DNA of 16,647 nt, taken from contig MU623692.1 of assembly GCA_025201765.1 (NCBI GenBank), positions 1 through 16,647 of the forward strand, in the 5' to 3' direction. Under the pieces are notes generated by a model that searched no databases, was not told the origin of the DNA, and was given only the letters and a program-made list of their open reading frames with translations. Origin of the DNA: Daldinia sp. FL1419. Taxonomy: Eukaryota > Ascomycota > Sordariomycetes > Xylariales > Hypoxylaceae. Every line of letters starts with the position of its first letter. The stretch's first letter is position 1. Positions 1-9,714 of the stretch are shown here, in pieces. The position numbers were made by a program, and so were the translations under genes.

Positions 1-147
1 TATAAATATATATTAAAAAATAAAATTGAAGGTCTTTTTATTTAATAAAAAGATTTTTAAAATAAATATTTTTAAATATAAATATAATAAAAGAAAAATA
101 ATATAATATATAATTTTTGAATATTTTAAATATATTCTAATATAAAT
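1..147. other. AT-rich low-complexity flank, no gene
   Basis: Almost pure A/T with only a few G and C. I see no open frame of note, no RNA gene and no repeat boundary. Part of it (about 50-120) loosely resembles the AT-rich spacer near 5001-5070. That would fit a tandem arrangement of the large repeat, but AT-rich sequence aligns too easily for this to be firm. Confidence 0.5.
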
Positions 148-740
148 CTATCTTAAATAAAATTTAACTTTAAAAACTTTTTTAATTAATATAAATTTTT
201 AAAAAATATTATTTAATTTTAATAAAATTCCATTAATAACCCATTAATCTTTTAAATAAATTTAATTATTTATATATAAAATAATAATATAATTTACCTA
301 ATATAAAAATTTTTAAAAACTTCATACTAAACAAAAAAAAAATTTATAATTAAATAAAAAAATATAAATAATAATATATTAATAAAAATTTTTTAAAAAA
401 TTATATTTATTTAAAATCTTTCTATATTTATTTAAAATCATATTTATTAAAATTATTTCCTTTTATATTTACCTCCTTATCTTTTTCTTTATTTTTCTTA
501 ATTGTATATATTAAGAAATCCTAAACAAAAATAAATACATTTTTAAAAGAAAATTTATACTTATTAAGATTTAAACCTAAATACACCAAAAAATCACTAA
601 AGATTTATAATAAATTATTATTAAAGAATAATAAAACATTTAATATTAATTAAACCTTTTAAATAAAAAATTATTATAATAATAATATATAAAAATAATA
701 TAAATTATTAAAAATAAAATAATATATCTATATCTTTCTT
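148..740. repeat. AT-rich head of copy A, no gene
   Basis: This gene-free stretch is paired with 12047-12682 in copy B. B keeps G and C at many places where A has A and T, so A is the more heavily mutated copy here. A lacks a 45-base segment that B carries at 12631-12675. I see no ORF, RNA gene or inverted-repeat terminus. Confidence 0.8.
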
Positions 741-744
741 ATTT

Positions 745-1020
745 CATTAGTTGTACCACAATCCTAACTGATCAATTAATTCCCAAAGAAATGCCCTATA
801 ATTTTGGATGTTTTTAGCTGTTGTACAATAATTTCCAATCGGAAATATATATAATATATCTCGAAAAATCACAAATTTAATTAAGTTTCAAATAATACCA
901 ATTATAAATGTTTTTAAATAGATTTTAAATTAATATAATAAATTAAAATAATTTTGAATTTTAATATACCCCGTATATGTATTTGTGGCTTCCCTGTGGC
1001 GTATAGTTTTTTTAATTGAA
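745..1020. repeat. Less mutated block of copy A
   Basis: This is a locally C/G-richer block conserved with about 12687-12965 in copy B. It contains two near-copies of a short motif around a GTGG-TTTTGAATT core (clearer in B, near 12868 and 12899), then a CCCCGT...TTGTGGCTTCC stretch. The B palindrome GTGCGCGCAC reads GTATATGTAT here (973-982), exactly as C-to-T and G-to-A changes would produce. Its role is unknown; a regulatory or boundary segment of the repeat is possible but not shown. Confidence 0.7.
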
Positions 1021-1061
1021 TAGGAATTTATATTAGCAAAATCCCCCTATAAATTGTTTAA

Positions 1062-3640
1062 TTAAGGTATTAAATAGGAGCTCTAATTATTATTAAACAA
1101 GAACTTTAATTATTATTAAATAAAAGCTCTAATTAAACAAAAGTTTTAATAACTAATTAGATGTAAAGTAATTATATGATAAAAAAAATATTTAAATGAT
1201 TATATAAAAGGTTAATCAATATATGTGATTATTGGTGTTTAAGAGGTAGAATAGATGATATATTTAATAAGAGAGAGAAATTATAAATTGTAGTAAAAAG
1301 TTATATAAAAGGTAATATTTAAAGAGTTTAATTTGATTAGATAAAAATTAATTTTTGAAGGTTTATTTATATTTAAAAAAGTTTGTGGAGATTTTAGAAA
1401 AGTTTATTTTATGGAGATTAATGAGGTTTTATAAAGTAATTTTAATTATATAATTATATTATTTTGATTTATTATAATAGGAAATTTGATTTAATTAGAT
1501 AACAATTAATTTTTAAGGGTTTATATATTTTTTATAGGAAATTAATAGGTTTAAATGGAATAAAAAATGTAAGGTAATTATATTTTGAAAAAGGTATTAA
1601 AATCATCAAATATAAGGGTTAATAAAAGTAATTGTTGGTAATGGTAATTGGTGCTTAAAAAAAGAAAAAATAATATATTTAATAAAAGAATAAATTTATA
1701 AATTATTATAAAAATTATAAAAAAAGTGATAATTATGTAGAATTTGAATTAATTAAATAAAAATTAATTTTTAAGGGTTTATATATTAAATAGAAGTTTT
1801 AATTTAAAATTAATGTTATTAAATAGGAGCTTTAATAGTTATTTAAATGTAAAATAATTATATTTTAAAGAAGGTATTTAAGTAATTAAATAAATGATTA
1901 ATAGAAGTAATTGTTGGTAATGGTAACTAATATTTAAGAGATAAAATAAATAATATATTTAATAAAAAAAAGAAGTTATAAATTATTGTAAGAAGTTATA
2001 TGAAAGGTGATGTTTAAAGAATTTAATTTAATTAAATAAGAAAATAACTCTTAAGGACCTAGATATTAAATAAGAACTCTAATAGTTCTTATAGGATATA
2101 CCTTATATTTTAATTGATTTATAATAAATTAAAATGTATAAATAAAATAAAAGATGTAAGATAATTATATTTTAAAAAGGATATTAAAATAATTAAATAA
2201 ATGAATTAATAGATATGATTGTTAGTAATGGTAGTGTGTGTTTAAGAGGTTATATTTAATAAAAGGTAAAAAAAAGGTATATTATTATATGAAATTTTAT
2301 AAGAAAAGTTTATGATTTTATGTTTTATAATTTTATTTGATTAGATAAAAAAATAATTCTTAAAAACCTATTTATATTTTAAATAGTTTGTGGAGATTTT
2401 AAAAAAGTTAATTCTATGGAGGTTAATAGGGTTTTTATTGGATAGTTTTAGTTATGTAATTATATTATTTTGGTTTATTATAATAGAGAATTTGATTTGT
2501 TTAGATAAAAATTAATTTTTGAGGGTTTATATATTTAATAAGAGTTTTAATAGTTTTTGCGGGATATGTTTTGTATTTTTGTTATTTTATAATAAATTAT
2601 ATTTTGAAGAAGGTATTAAAGTGATGAAATAAAAGGTTATTTAATAGAGATAATTGTTGGTAATAGTAGTTGATGTTTAAGAGATAGAATAGATGATATA
2701 TTTAATAAGAGATAAGAAAGTTGTAAATTATAGTAAGAAGTTATAAGAAAAGTTGAATAAGTTGATGTTTGAGAATTGGATTTGATTAGATAAGAATTAA
2801 TATTTAAGGATTTATATATTGAATAGGAGTTTTAATAGTTTTTGTAGGATATGCTTTATATTTTAATTAACCTATAATAAATTAAAGGTTATATAAGATA
2901 GAGGATATAAGGTAATTATATTTTGAAGAAGGTATTAAAATAATTAAATAAAAAAATTATTAAAGGTGATTATTTGTTAATGGTAGTGCGTATTATGAGG
3001 TTATATTTAATAGAAGAGTGAAAGCATATATATATATTTGTATGAAGTTCTATAAAAATAATTTTCAAAGAAATATAATAGTTTTAAATTAATTGTTTAA
3101 AATTTAAATTAATTAGATAAGAAAGATAATTTTCGAGGGTTTATTTATATTTAAAATAGCTGTAAAGACCTTAAAAAATTTGGTTTTATGGAGGTAAATA
3201 AGGTTTTTATAAAATAATTTTAATTATATAATTATATTATTTTAATTTAATATATTAAATAAGAAATCTAATAGTTTTTGTAGGATATGCCCTAGACTTC
3301 AATTATTTTATAATAAATTAGAGGTTATATAAAAATAAAAAATATAAAATAATTATATTTTGAGGAGAGTATTAAGGTGATTAGGAAGAATAATTATTAG
3401 AAATAAATGTTTGTCAATAGTAGCGCACTATAGGAAGTTATATTGGAGAGAGGAGTGAAATTATATATTATTGTACGAAAGTTCTATGAAGGTGATTCTT
3501 AAAGGATTATGATGAGCTTGAGCTGATCAGATAAGAAGGATAATTCTTGAGGCCTATTTATATTCCAAAAAGCTTATAGAGACCTTAAAAGGGTTGGTTC
3601 TATAGAGGCAAATAGGATTTTGTAAGGTAGTTTTAATTAG
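1062..3640 (+). repeat. Complex tandem array in copy A (9 anchors)
   Basis: A unit of very roughly 260-330 bases recurs. Its recognisable core runs: aggtattaaagtgatyaraT, a GATTGTTGGTAATGGTAG-like stretch, TATATTTAATAARAG, GATTAGATAAGAATTAA, then GGGTTTATATATTRAATAGG. The last anchor falls near 1360, 1517, 1775, 2055, 2366, 2523, 2808, 3136 and 3550. Units near 1360, 2366, 3136 and 3550 are of a second type, ending TTTATATT followed by a spacer with GGAGRTTTTARAAARGTT. Unit spacing is irregular and not a multiple of three, so repeated coding is unlikely. C is almost absent: none from 1218 to 1502 and none from 2103 to 2358, while G is plentiful. Confidence 0.88.
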
Positions 3641-3686
3641 TAATTATATTATCCTAGTTTTAAGATTAATTGGCCCTTAAAGTCAA

Positions 3687-3707
3687 ATTGGTTATAAAGC
3701 GACCAAT
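3687..3707. repeat. Hairpin in tail of copy A (decayed)
   Basis: The arms ATTGGT and ACCAAT flank TATAAAGCG. Copy B has the same site at 16315-16335 with perfect 9-base arms around a 3-base loop, so A has lost three inner pairs by transitions. It is followed in both copies by CCAAAAAAACTAG. It could be a terminus, a recombination site or a transcript hairpin; nothing in the sequence decides. Confidence 0.8.
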
Positions 3708-3723
3708 CCAAAAAAAACTAGTA

Positions 3724-3778
3724 GATATATATATATATTTTTTTAAAAAATTAATTCCTTTATAGTTTTTTTATTGTG
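3724..3778. repeat. 55-base segment present in A tail, absent from B tail
   Basis: Between the hairpin and the AT-rich tail, copy A has about 55 bases that copy B lacks at the matching place (B joins directly near 16350). The core 3749-3764 is the 16-mer AATTAATTCCTTTATA. The same 16-mer occurs in copy B at 12641-12656, inside a 45-base segment that A lacks at its own head. The segment therefore sits at opposite ends of the two copies. Confidence 0.65.
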
Positions 3779-4075
3779 ATTAATAAATATTAATAAAATA
3801 AATATAAAATAAGATTATATTATAAAATAATTATGATATTAATAATATTAAAATAAATAATTTTCTTAAAATTATTAAAATATATAAAAATTAGAGATTT
3901 AATAAATAAAAGATTAAATATAATAAAAATAATTATTAGATATTATTAATGATTCCTTAATAAACTTTTTAAGGACTTAAAAATCCTGAAAAAGTTACAA
4001 TAAAATTTTAATAATTAACTCTTAGAATTACATTGAAAAAATGTAGTTACATTTTTTATACAATTCTTTATCTTT

Positions 4076-4205
4076 AATAAATAAATTATTTTTATAATAT
4101 ATAATTATATTGGAATTATAGTTTTAATATAATATAATATTAAAATATTATATTAAATATAATATAATATAATAGTTTTTAATAAAGAAATTAAAATATT
4201 TAAGG
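4076..4205. other. AT-rich spacer, no gene
   Basis: Low-complexity TATAAT-like sequence between the last position of copy A that can be compared with B and the target duplication of the inserted DNA transposon. It may still belong to copy A. No gene or RNA is seen. Confidence 0.6.
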
Positions 4206-4213
4206 AAAATTAA
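4206..4213. repeat. Left 8-bp target-site duplication of DNA transposon
   Basis: AAAATTAA sits directly before the left terminal inverted repeat and recurs exactly at 4928-4935, directly after the right one. AT-rich background raises the chance of a coincidental match, but both copies abut the repeat termini exactly. Confidence 0.8.
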
Positions 4214-4263
4214 GAACAACACTAGTCGGGCAATAGGGGGTGTGATATTTGGGCAGTAGCCAT
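4214..4263 (+). repeat. Left terminal inverted repeat
   Basis: It begins GAACAACACTAGTCGGGCA and pairs with 4878-4927 on the minus strand. Mismatches are transitions only, as expected if an originally near-perfect repeat was deaminated. Confidence 0.85.
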
Positions 4264-4434
4264 ATAATTTATGAGGCGTACCATAGTTATGTACCTTTAT
4301 ATACAATTTTAATAATAATTTTTTATATTAAAAATAAACCCTTTCAATTTAATACATAATAGGAGTATATAATAGGAATTATTCCGAAGGACCTTAATAA
4401 ACCTTTATAAGGTTTATATATATTTATTTGAATA

Positions 4435-4745
4435 CCTATATATAGGCCCTTAAGAGTTGCTTTCCTGCCTAATCAATTTAAATTATAGATAGTTCTTTAA
4501 AGATTATTTCTATATAACTTCATACGAATAATATATATTCTTTTGGGCTTATAACCTTATCGTATACGTTATTATTATAAAATAATTATATATAGTAGTT
4601 TATTTATCTAATTATTTCAATATTTCCATCAGGATATAATCACCTTACATCCTCAAGCTTATATAACCTTTAGTTGTTATAGGTTAATTAAAATATAAGA
4701 TATATCCTATAAGAACTATTGAAGCTCCTATTCAATATAAAGATA
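4435..4745 (-). repeat. Inverted single unit of the A/B tandem array inside the TIR element
   Basis: Read on the minus strand from 4745 downward, the segment passes through ATATTGAATAGGAGCTTCAA, a GAGGATGTAAGGTGATTATA stretch, GTATGAAGTTATAT, GATTAGGCAGGAAAGCAACT and CTTAAGGGCCTATATATAGG. This is the same order of landmarks as a unit of the arrays at 1062-3640 and 13000-16280. Several positions keep G or C where array copies have A or T, so this copy is useful for inferring the unmutated unit. Confidence 0.8.
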
Positions 4746-4877
4746 TACAAATTTTATAATTAATTAATTAGTAAATTAAATATCTTTTTTAAAGAATTAA
4801 AATCCCAAAGAGGTATAAAAAAATACCAGGAAGTATATACTGAAAAGTACGTACCCCTTGGGAACCCCATTTCTTTT

Positions 4878-4927
4878 ATGGTTATTGCCTGAATATTATG
4901 CCCCTTACTGCCCGACTAGTATTGTTC
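4878..4927 (-). repeat. Right terminal inverted repeat
   Basis: Mirror of 4214-4263; on the written strand it ends CCCGACTAGTATTGTTC at the target duplication. Confidence 0.85.
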
Positions 4928-4935
4928 AAAATTAA
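4928..4935. repeat. Right 8-bp target-site duplication of DNA transposon
   Basis: AAAATTAA, identical to 4206-4213. Confidence 0.8.
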
Positions 4936-5139
4936 TAATAAAATATTTATAAAAATATAAATTTTCTTTTATTTAATATAATATATATATAAAAATAAAA
5001 TAGATTTTTTAAAATAATATTAAATTATAAATATAATAAATAAAATAATATTATATTATAATATTATAAAATATAAATAAAATATATAAAGAAAATTAAA
5101 GTTAATTAAAAGAAATTATAAATTAATAACATTATTTTA
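4936..5139. other. AT-rich spacer, no gene
   Basis: Nearly pure A/T between the DNA transposon and the LTR retrotransposon. Part of it loosely resembles the window start (about 50-120). No gene, RNA or further terminal repeat is seen. Confidence 0.55.
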
Positions 5140-5144
5140 AATTA
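5140..5144. repeat. Left 5-bp target-site duplication of LTR element
   Basis: AATTA directly precedes the TG that opens the 5' LTR and recurs exactly at 11948-11952 after the 3' LTR. Five bases is the usual duplication length for copia-type elements. Confidence 0.85.
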
Positions 5145-5325
5145 TGTGGGAATGTTGGTCATGTGATCATGGTGGTACAGACCTACTTTAATCTTATATT
5201 TAGTTCTATGTATTTTGGTTTCTGATTAAAATATGTTTTTTTTTAAAATATATTATTTTTTAATTAAATTTACAAATACCTTCATTTTTTATTATTGTAT
5301 ATAATGGTATTTTGTTTATTTAATA
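5145..5325 (+). repeat. 5' LTR (181 bp)
   Basis: Begins TGTGGGAATGTT and ends TTTAATA, where the 3' LTR ends CCAATA (ancestrally probably a CA end). Compared with the 3' LTR there are about 40 differences, all transitions by my alignment, plus one T-run indel. This copy keeps G (about 24 G to 13 C), so mostly C was lost here. Confidence 0.93.
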
Positions 5326-6852
5326 TTGATTAGTAATTGATGATAAATTAATTATAAATTAATTAGGTACCTGAAAGGGAGGAGATAGTTTTAATATTAA
5401 ATCTTAATAAGAAGAGGTGAATAACCTCAAAATTTTATACTCCAGTGTATGATTTTAAACCTAAAATTTTATATTATTATATATAATTTTAAAAGTAATT
5501 TGTGTTAATTTAGGATTTTTAAAAGGTAGAAATAGTTTTAGTATTAAATTTATAGTCTGAGATATATGTCCATTATGTATAGATAGGTGATATTAAGGTT
5601 TCTTTTGTTGGTAAAATGGTTTTAGGGAAATCTATATTAATTAAATTATTATGTGTTTATTATATATTTATATTTATAATATATGTTTATATTTATTATA
5701 ATATTATACTATGTTGAAAAAAAATAATAATATTAAAAATTGTGTTGTGTTTTTATTTTATTAGTAAATTTTAAGTTTCATTTAAATTTTTTTTCTAATT
5801 TTATTTAAAAAGTTTTATATATTATAATTATAATTGTTATTGTTTAAAAATTTAGTATTTGAGGAAAGAATAATTTAATATTTTATAAAGTAATTTTATA
5901 AAATAAAATTAATATAATTTCTTTTTATAATAATATATTTATTTATTTCTTTTTTACCATTCTTTTATTATAATAATCAATATTTTTATTACCTTAATTA
6001 TAATATTATATCTTATTTATTTTTTTTTTAAATTTGTTATAATTAATAATTAATATAATTAAATTAATAAAAAAATTTTGGTTGAAATATATTAATGATG
6101 AATAGTTAGGTATTGATTTTAATATTATTAATATAACAGTTGTTTTAGTAGTTTGAATTGATATATATATAATTAAGAATATAATAAGTTATAATGAAAA
6201 TATAATTGATAAAAATTTATGGTGTATTTTTAAAAATGATTTTTATAGTTGGATTTCAGCCCATTTTATTAAGATTTGATGTTTGTTATGTATTAGAGTT
6301 AAGGAATACCTTAAATTTCATAATATTTTTATTAGAATAGTGTAAAATAATTTATATGTATTTATAATTGTTACTAATGTAGATTTATTTTTTGAATTTT
6401 TTTAAAATAAAGTAAATAATTTATTAAAAATTTACCCCTTTAAATTTAAATTTTTAATTAATTTGATATATTTATGTTCATTGGAAGTTATGGTAGAGAT
6501 TGTTGTAGTTAAAATAAAATCAATGACGGCAACACTAGTATTATAATTTTTAATTGTAGTTATATAATTTTATTTAATATAATTTATAAATTTTTAATCA
6601 GTACTTTAAGTATCCTAATTAATTTTAGCACCTTAGCCAATTCCAATATCCTAACCTATTCCAATACTTTAGCCCATTCTAGTACTTTAATAGGCTCTAT
6701 AAGTTTCTTAAACATCATAATAATTAATATTTTTAACATAATAATAAACAATCTTTCAAACATTTTAAGTACCTTAATAAACTTAAGTAATTCTTTAATA
6801 TTAATTAATTCAGATATTTCCGATAAATAATACTATACAATAGGATCAATAT
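5326..6852 (+). other. Long untranslated leader of the retrotransposon
   Basis: About 1.5 kb between the 5' LTR and the first convincing gag sequence. I found no domain in it and could not recognise a primer-binding site just after the LTR (the first bases read TTGATTAGTAATTGATG), which mutation may have hidden. An AGTTTTARTATTAAAT segment occurs twice (near 5389 and 5530) with similar purine-rich sequence before it. The leader up to 6530 is C-poor with many G, then turns G-poor after about 6600. It may hide the mutated 5' end of gag or an unrecognised insertion, as it is long for such a leader. Confidence 0.55.
6616..6687 (+). repeat. 18-bp tandem repeat, about four copies
   Basis: The unit is close to TAGCCCATTCCAATACTT, with starts at 6616, 6634, 6652 and 6670; variation among units is largely by transitions. 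Being a multiple of three, it could be a six-residue repeat if gag starts upstream of 6853; otherwise it is a leader minisatellite. It is one of the most C-rich spots in the window. Confidence 0.7.
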
Positions 6853-8080
6853 ATGGGTAATATGAAGATTTAATAAAAAATAATATAATAATCTATCACA
6901 AAACCACCTATTTATAAATAAAAAGAATAATTAATAATATAAGGATCTTAATTTCTCAATTTATTAATTAAATTATACCCTAATAATAATCTTAAATTTA
7001 AAAATAAAAAATATGAAATATTGAATAAATAAGTTTAAATTTTCTTATTTTATTATTATAAATTTGGAATTGAACCTAATTTATATATTAATACTTATAA
7101 TATAATGTTGAAAGGAGTAGCTTTACAATTCTTCCACAAATATTTTATATAATAAGGTTTTAATTTTAATATAATGATTAATAAAATATATAACTTCTTC
7201 CACATTAATAAGAATCTTTAGATGTATATGTTTGAATAGAAGAATATAATAATTAAGAATATTATACAGAATAATCCTAAAAAAATTTTACCTAAATGCC
7301 TTAAAATATTAATCATTTAAATATAATATATTTATAAAGATTTATTAATTAATTATATTAAAGAAATCCATTTTAAAGAAGGTTTATATTATATTGTACA
7401 AAGATATTTAATATTTTTACCTATTTTTTTTTAATAATCTAACATATTTAAGAATATTTATACCAATTTTTAAATAATGGTAGGTAATATATATTAAAAT
7501 TTTCTTAATAAATATAAAATAAAAAATAATTATTATTATATTAATTAAGTTTATTAAAATAACCAAAAACCCTACTAAACAAATCAAAGTAAAAATAAAT
7601 ATTTTAATAATTAAAAGTATTTTAATAATAGAAATAGAAAGAAAAATATTTTATTTATAGTAAATTAGGTTGTTAATTTATTAAATACCCTATCCATAAA
7701 TAATATAATAAATATAATAAATAATATTAATATATATAAAAATAAAAAAATAAGAAATATTGAAGAAGATTTTATAACCTTCTTTATCAATTATAAAAAA
7801 ATTGATATTAATTATAGTAACAATGATGCTAATGGTAACAATAATGATTTTAATATATAACACATATAATATATTAATAATAAATATAATAATAATAATT
7901 ATGTTTAATTATTAATTATATAATATTTTATAAATTATAGTAAAGTTGATAATCTTTAAATTACTAATATCCTTATAAATTAAACTATTTTTTATATATT
8001 TATTATAATAAATATCTTTAATAATAATTATAAATATTTTTTGGATATAATCCCAGATCCTTTTTCTATATTTTATTTTA
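6853..8080 (+). pseudogene. gag (capsid/nucleocapsid) pseudogene
   Basis: The capsid part is readable in frame from about 6901 to 7420, including KFGIEPNLY (7060 on) and MLKGVALQFF (7105 on), and resembles gag of fungal copia-like elements from memory of that family. A one-base shift in the T run near 7421-7432 moves it to another frame, which reaches a zinc-knuckle-like segment at 7647-7690. There the two leading Cys codons have become TAT (7647-7649, 7656-7658), the third Cys is kept (7671-7673), and a His-like position is TAC (7686-7688). The frame returns to the original one before 7981. The ATG at 6853 (another at 6862) is a possible start, but an earlier start cannot be excluded because ATG may have been mutated. 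There are many stops at former Gln or Trp codons. Confidence 0.8.
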
Positions 8081-8457
8081 AAAATTAATATTTTTATATA
8101 TTTTAAGGTATTTTACCTAATATCAAAATAGTTGGAATATTATTAAAAAGCAAAATGTAGATGAAAACATTGTAATATATATATTTTAATATTAAAATGG
8201 ATATATTTATAGTAGGAATATATATTATATAATTTGGTAATTATTTAAAATAGGGGAATTTTAATATTATTGATGTATTTATTCTATTTGGAATTATTTA
8301 GTTTTATATTATATTTTATAATATATCATTTTTATTATATCTTTATGATATGGATTGTTTAGGAATTTTTTTAAATAATGTTAAAAATATATTTATTTAT
8401 AAAAATAAATATTACTTTATTATTTAGAAATGGGAATATTTATTGTTTTTATTTAAT
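8041..8457 (+). pseudogene. Retropepsin-like protease domain pseudogene (pol)
   Basis: Reads in one frame (8041 onward). A segment reading GILPNIKIVG at 8107-8136 lines up with the FQG-LPDTGA-type active-site region of fungal copia proteases. The active-site Asp codon is now AAT (8119-8121), the Gly is AAA, and the Thr is ATC. Downstream the FGNYLK segment and a LLYLYDMDCLGIFLNN segment near 8332-8379 match the usual order before integrase. Stops at 8104, 8158, 8173 and 8230 fit mutated Gln or Arg codons. It is continuous with integrase in the same frame. Confidence 0.82.
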
Positions 8458-9450
8458 AATAAAAAATAAATGATTGTATATTGTTATTTAATTGAGGAAG
8501 AGTTATAATAGATATATAGATGTTTTGGTTATTTAATTGTAAATTAATTCTATCATATTTTTGTAAAAGTTAGATATAATAAATTAAATTAAATAATTAT
8601 TGAAAGAATTAATAAATATTATTATTAATATTAGATGTATGGTAGTATATTAGGACAATTTAAATTTATTGTAAAAGATAATATCAATTTTAATTATAGT
8701 GTTTATGTTAATATAATATATATTAAAAGTAAATTAATCTTTTATATTATTAATAAAATTATATTATTTTAAGTAATAAAGTTCTTTAAAGATATAATAA
8801 TAAAATATATATAAAATATATTAAAAATAATATGGATTGATAGTTATTTTAAATTGCCCAATAATTTGATATTTAATATTAGTATTAATTTTGTAGTTAA
8901 TAAATTTATTTTAAATATAAAAATATTATTAATATTTATTGAAGAAGTGTTTGTTAAAGTATATAATTTAATTAGAAAGGTTAAATAATATTATAGCCTA
9001 TTGTAATAAATATATAAAATAATATTAAAAGATTTTTAGGGTATTTAAATCAATATTTATTATGTTTTATAAATGGTTATGAAAGTTGTTAATAATATAA
9101 TAAAATTAGATGGTTTAGTATTAATGTTATTTGTATTTGGAATATATTTGAAGTTAGTAGATAACTCATTACCTTCTCCTTTTATTACTATTTAAGTTAT
9201 AATTATTAAAAAGGTGATGGATGAAGTTTATAAATTTAAAATTAAGTGATAAGTTGATGATGTTTTAGGTATAAGAAATAGATTAAATATATTGGAAATG
9301 TTGAACTTACTTCTCTAATTTGAAATATGTATCTATTGCAAAAACAATGGCTAGATCAGTCCTTATAAGTTAATTACTTAAAATGGTAAGATTTATATTA
9401 TAAAAATGAATAAAAAATTAATTAACTTTAAGATTATAATTATAAAATTA
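8458..9450 (+). pseudogene. Integrase pseudogene (pol)
   Basis: One uninterrupted frame apart from stops. The N-terminal HHCC zinc site is recognisable after an EEEL motif (8494-8505). Its His positions are TAT (8515-8517, 8530-8532) and its Cys positions are TAT (8620-8622, 8629-8631). In the catalytic core, the first Asp of the SVYVD-type motif is AAT (8710-8712), the second (IFDAG-type) is AAT (8875-8877), and the Glu of the KVER-type motif is AAA (8983-8985). The whole DDE triad is therefore lost. The C-terminal part keeps KLDGLVLMLFVFGIYLKL (about 9100-9153), which matches the GPDGLVPTLLVFGAYP hallmark of fungal copia-like integrases, then a VDDVLGIRN segment and an NG-ISPYKLIT segment. 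C is scarce throughout. Confidence 0.88.
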
Positions 9451-9714
9451 TATTTTTATAATAAATTTATATATATTTTAAACCTTATTAATAAAGATTT
9501 TAATTATAAATATAATAATAGTAATAAATATGTTCTTAAGGTTAAAATACCTGTGATAAGATAATTATAAGAACAATTTTTTGGAAATAAGAACAAATCC
9601 CAACCAACAAACTCCTACAATACAACTTACCTATTTCCTAAAGAAATAATTAATATAAAACTATTGTTATAATTATATTAAAAAAAAAAATTATTACCCT
9701 AAATTAATCATTTA
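9451..9714 (+). pseudogene. Degenerate linker between integrase and reverse transcriptase
   Basis: This part of pol carries no domain that I recognise. The stretch 9594-9650 is C-rich and less altered than its surroundings. The frame changes by one base somewhere between about 9450 and 9720, because reverse transcriptase resumes in a different frame. Confidence 0.5.

Larger units (their letters stand above)
148..4075 (+). repeat. Large repeat, copy A (about 3.9 kb)
   Basis: This copy aligns with copy B (12047 to the window end) in the same orientation. At the left end the offset is a constant 11899 bases from 148/12047 to 261/12160 without indels, and differences there are mostly G/A and C/T transitions. 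The order is: AT-rich head (148-740), a less mutated block (745-1020), a complex tandem array (1062-3640), a conserved hairpin (3687-3707) and an AT-rich tail. The right end is only a minimum, because copy B runs off the window at the position matching 4075. No coding potential was recognised. It could be a satellite-like tandem unit or a dispersed non-autonomous element. Confidence 0.93.
4214..4927. mobile_element. Non-autonomous TIR DNA transposon (MITE-like, 714 bp)
   Basis: Terminal inverted repeats of 50 bases (4214-4263 against 4878-4927 reversed) match at about 40 of 50 positions, and all ten mismatches are transitions. Looser similarity runs some 35 bases further inward. An 8-bp target duplication is the length typical of hAT-superfamily elements, although 50-bp-plus termini are long for hAT and also recall Mutator-like elements, which usually duplicate 9 bp. 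There is no transposase-like frame, so it would depend on an enzyme encoded elsewhere. The interior from about 4435 to 4745 reads, on the minus strand, as one unit of the tandem array seen in copies A and B. It keeps more G and C than its surroundings, so it is less mutated or younger. Confidence 0.85.

Noticed and set aside
1062..3640. Array units as a repeated protein; the stretch around GTGATTGTTGGTAATGGTAG can be read as an open frame in several units
   Set aside because: Unit spacing is not a multiple of three, small indels break the frame between units, and no known repeat domain was recognised.
1062..3640. CRISPR-like repeats
   Set aside because: Units are hundreds of bases long, diverged and irregularly spaced, with no short identical repeat and spacer pattern and no cas genes.
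5580..5660. Short open frame in the retrotransposon leader containing MVLGKSILIKLL
   Set aside because: It is short, has no recognisable domain, and follows from the C-poor, stop-avoiding composition of that patch.
6530..6541. CAACACTAGT shared with the TIR element terminus, as a possible second transposon end
   Set aside because: Similarity stops after ten bases (no GTCGGGCA follows) and no partner terminus or target duplication was found nearby.
8701..8736. V-Y-V-N-I-I reading taken at first for the reverse transcriptase YVDD box
   Set aside because: The surrounding frame matches the integrase core, with the HHCC zinc site just upstream and the second Asp and Glu motifs downstream. The real reverse transcriptase box lies at 10277-10290.
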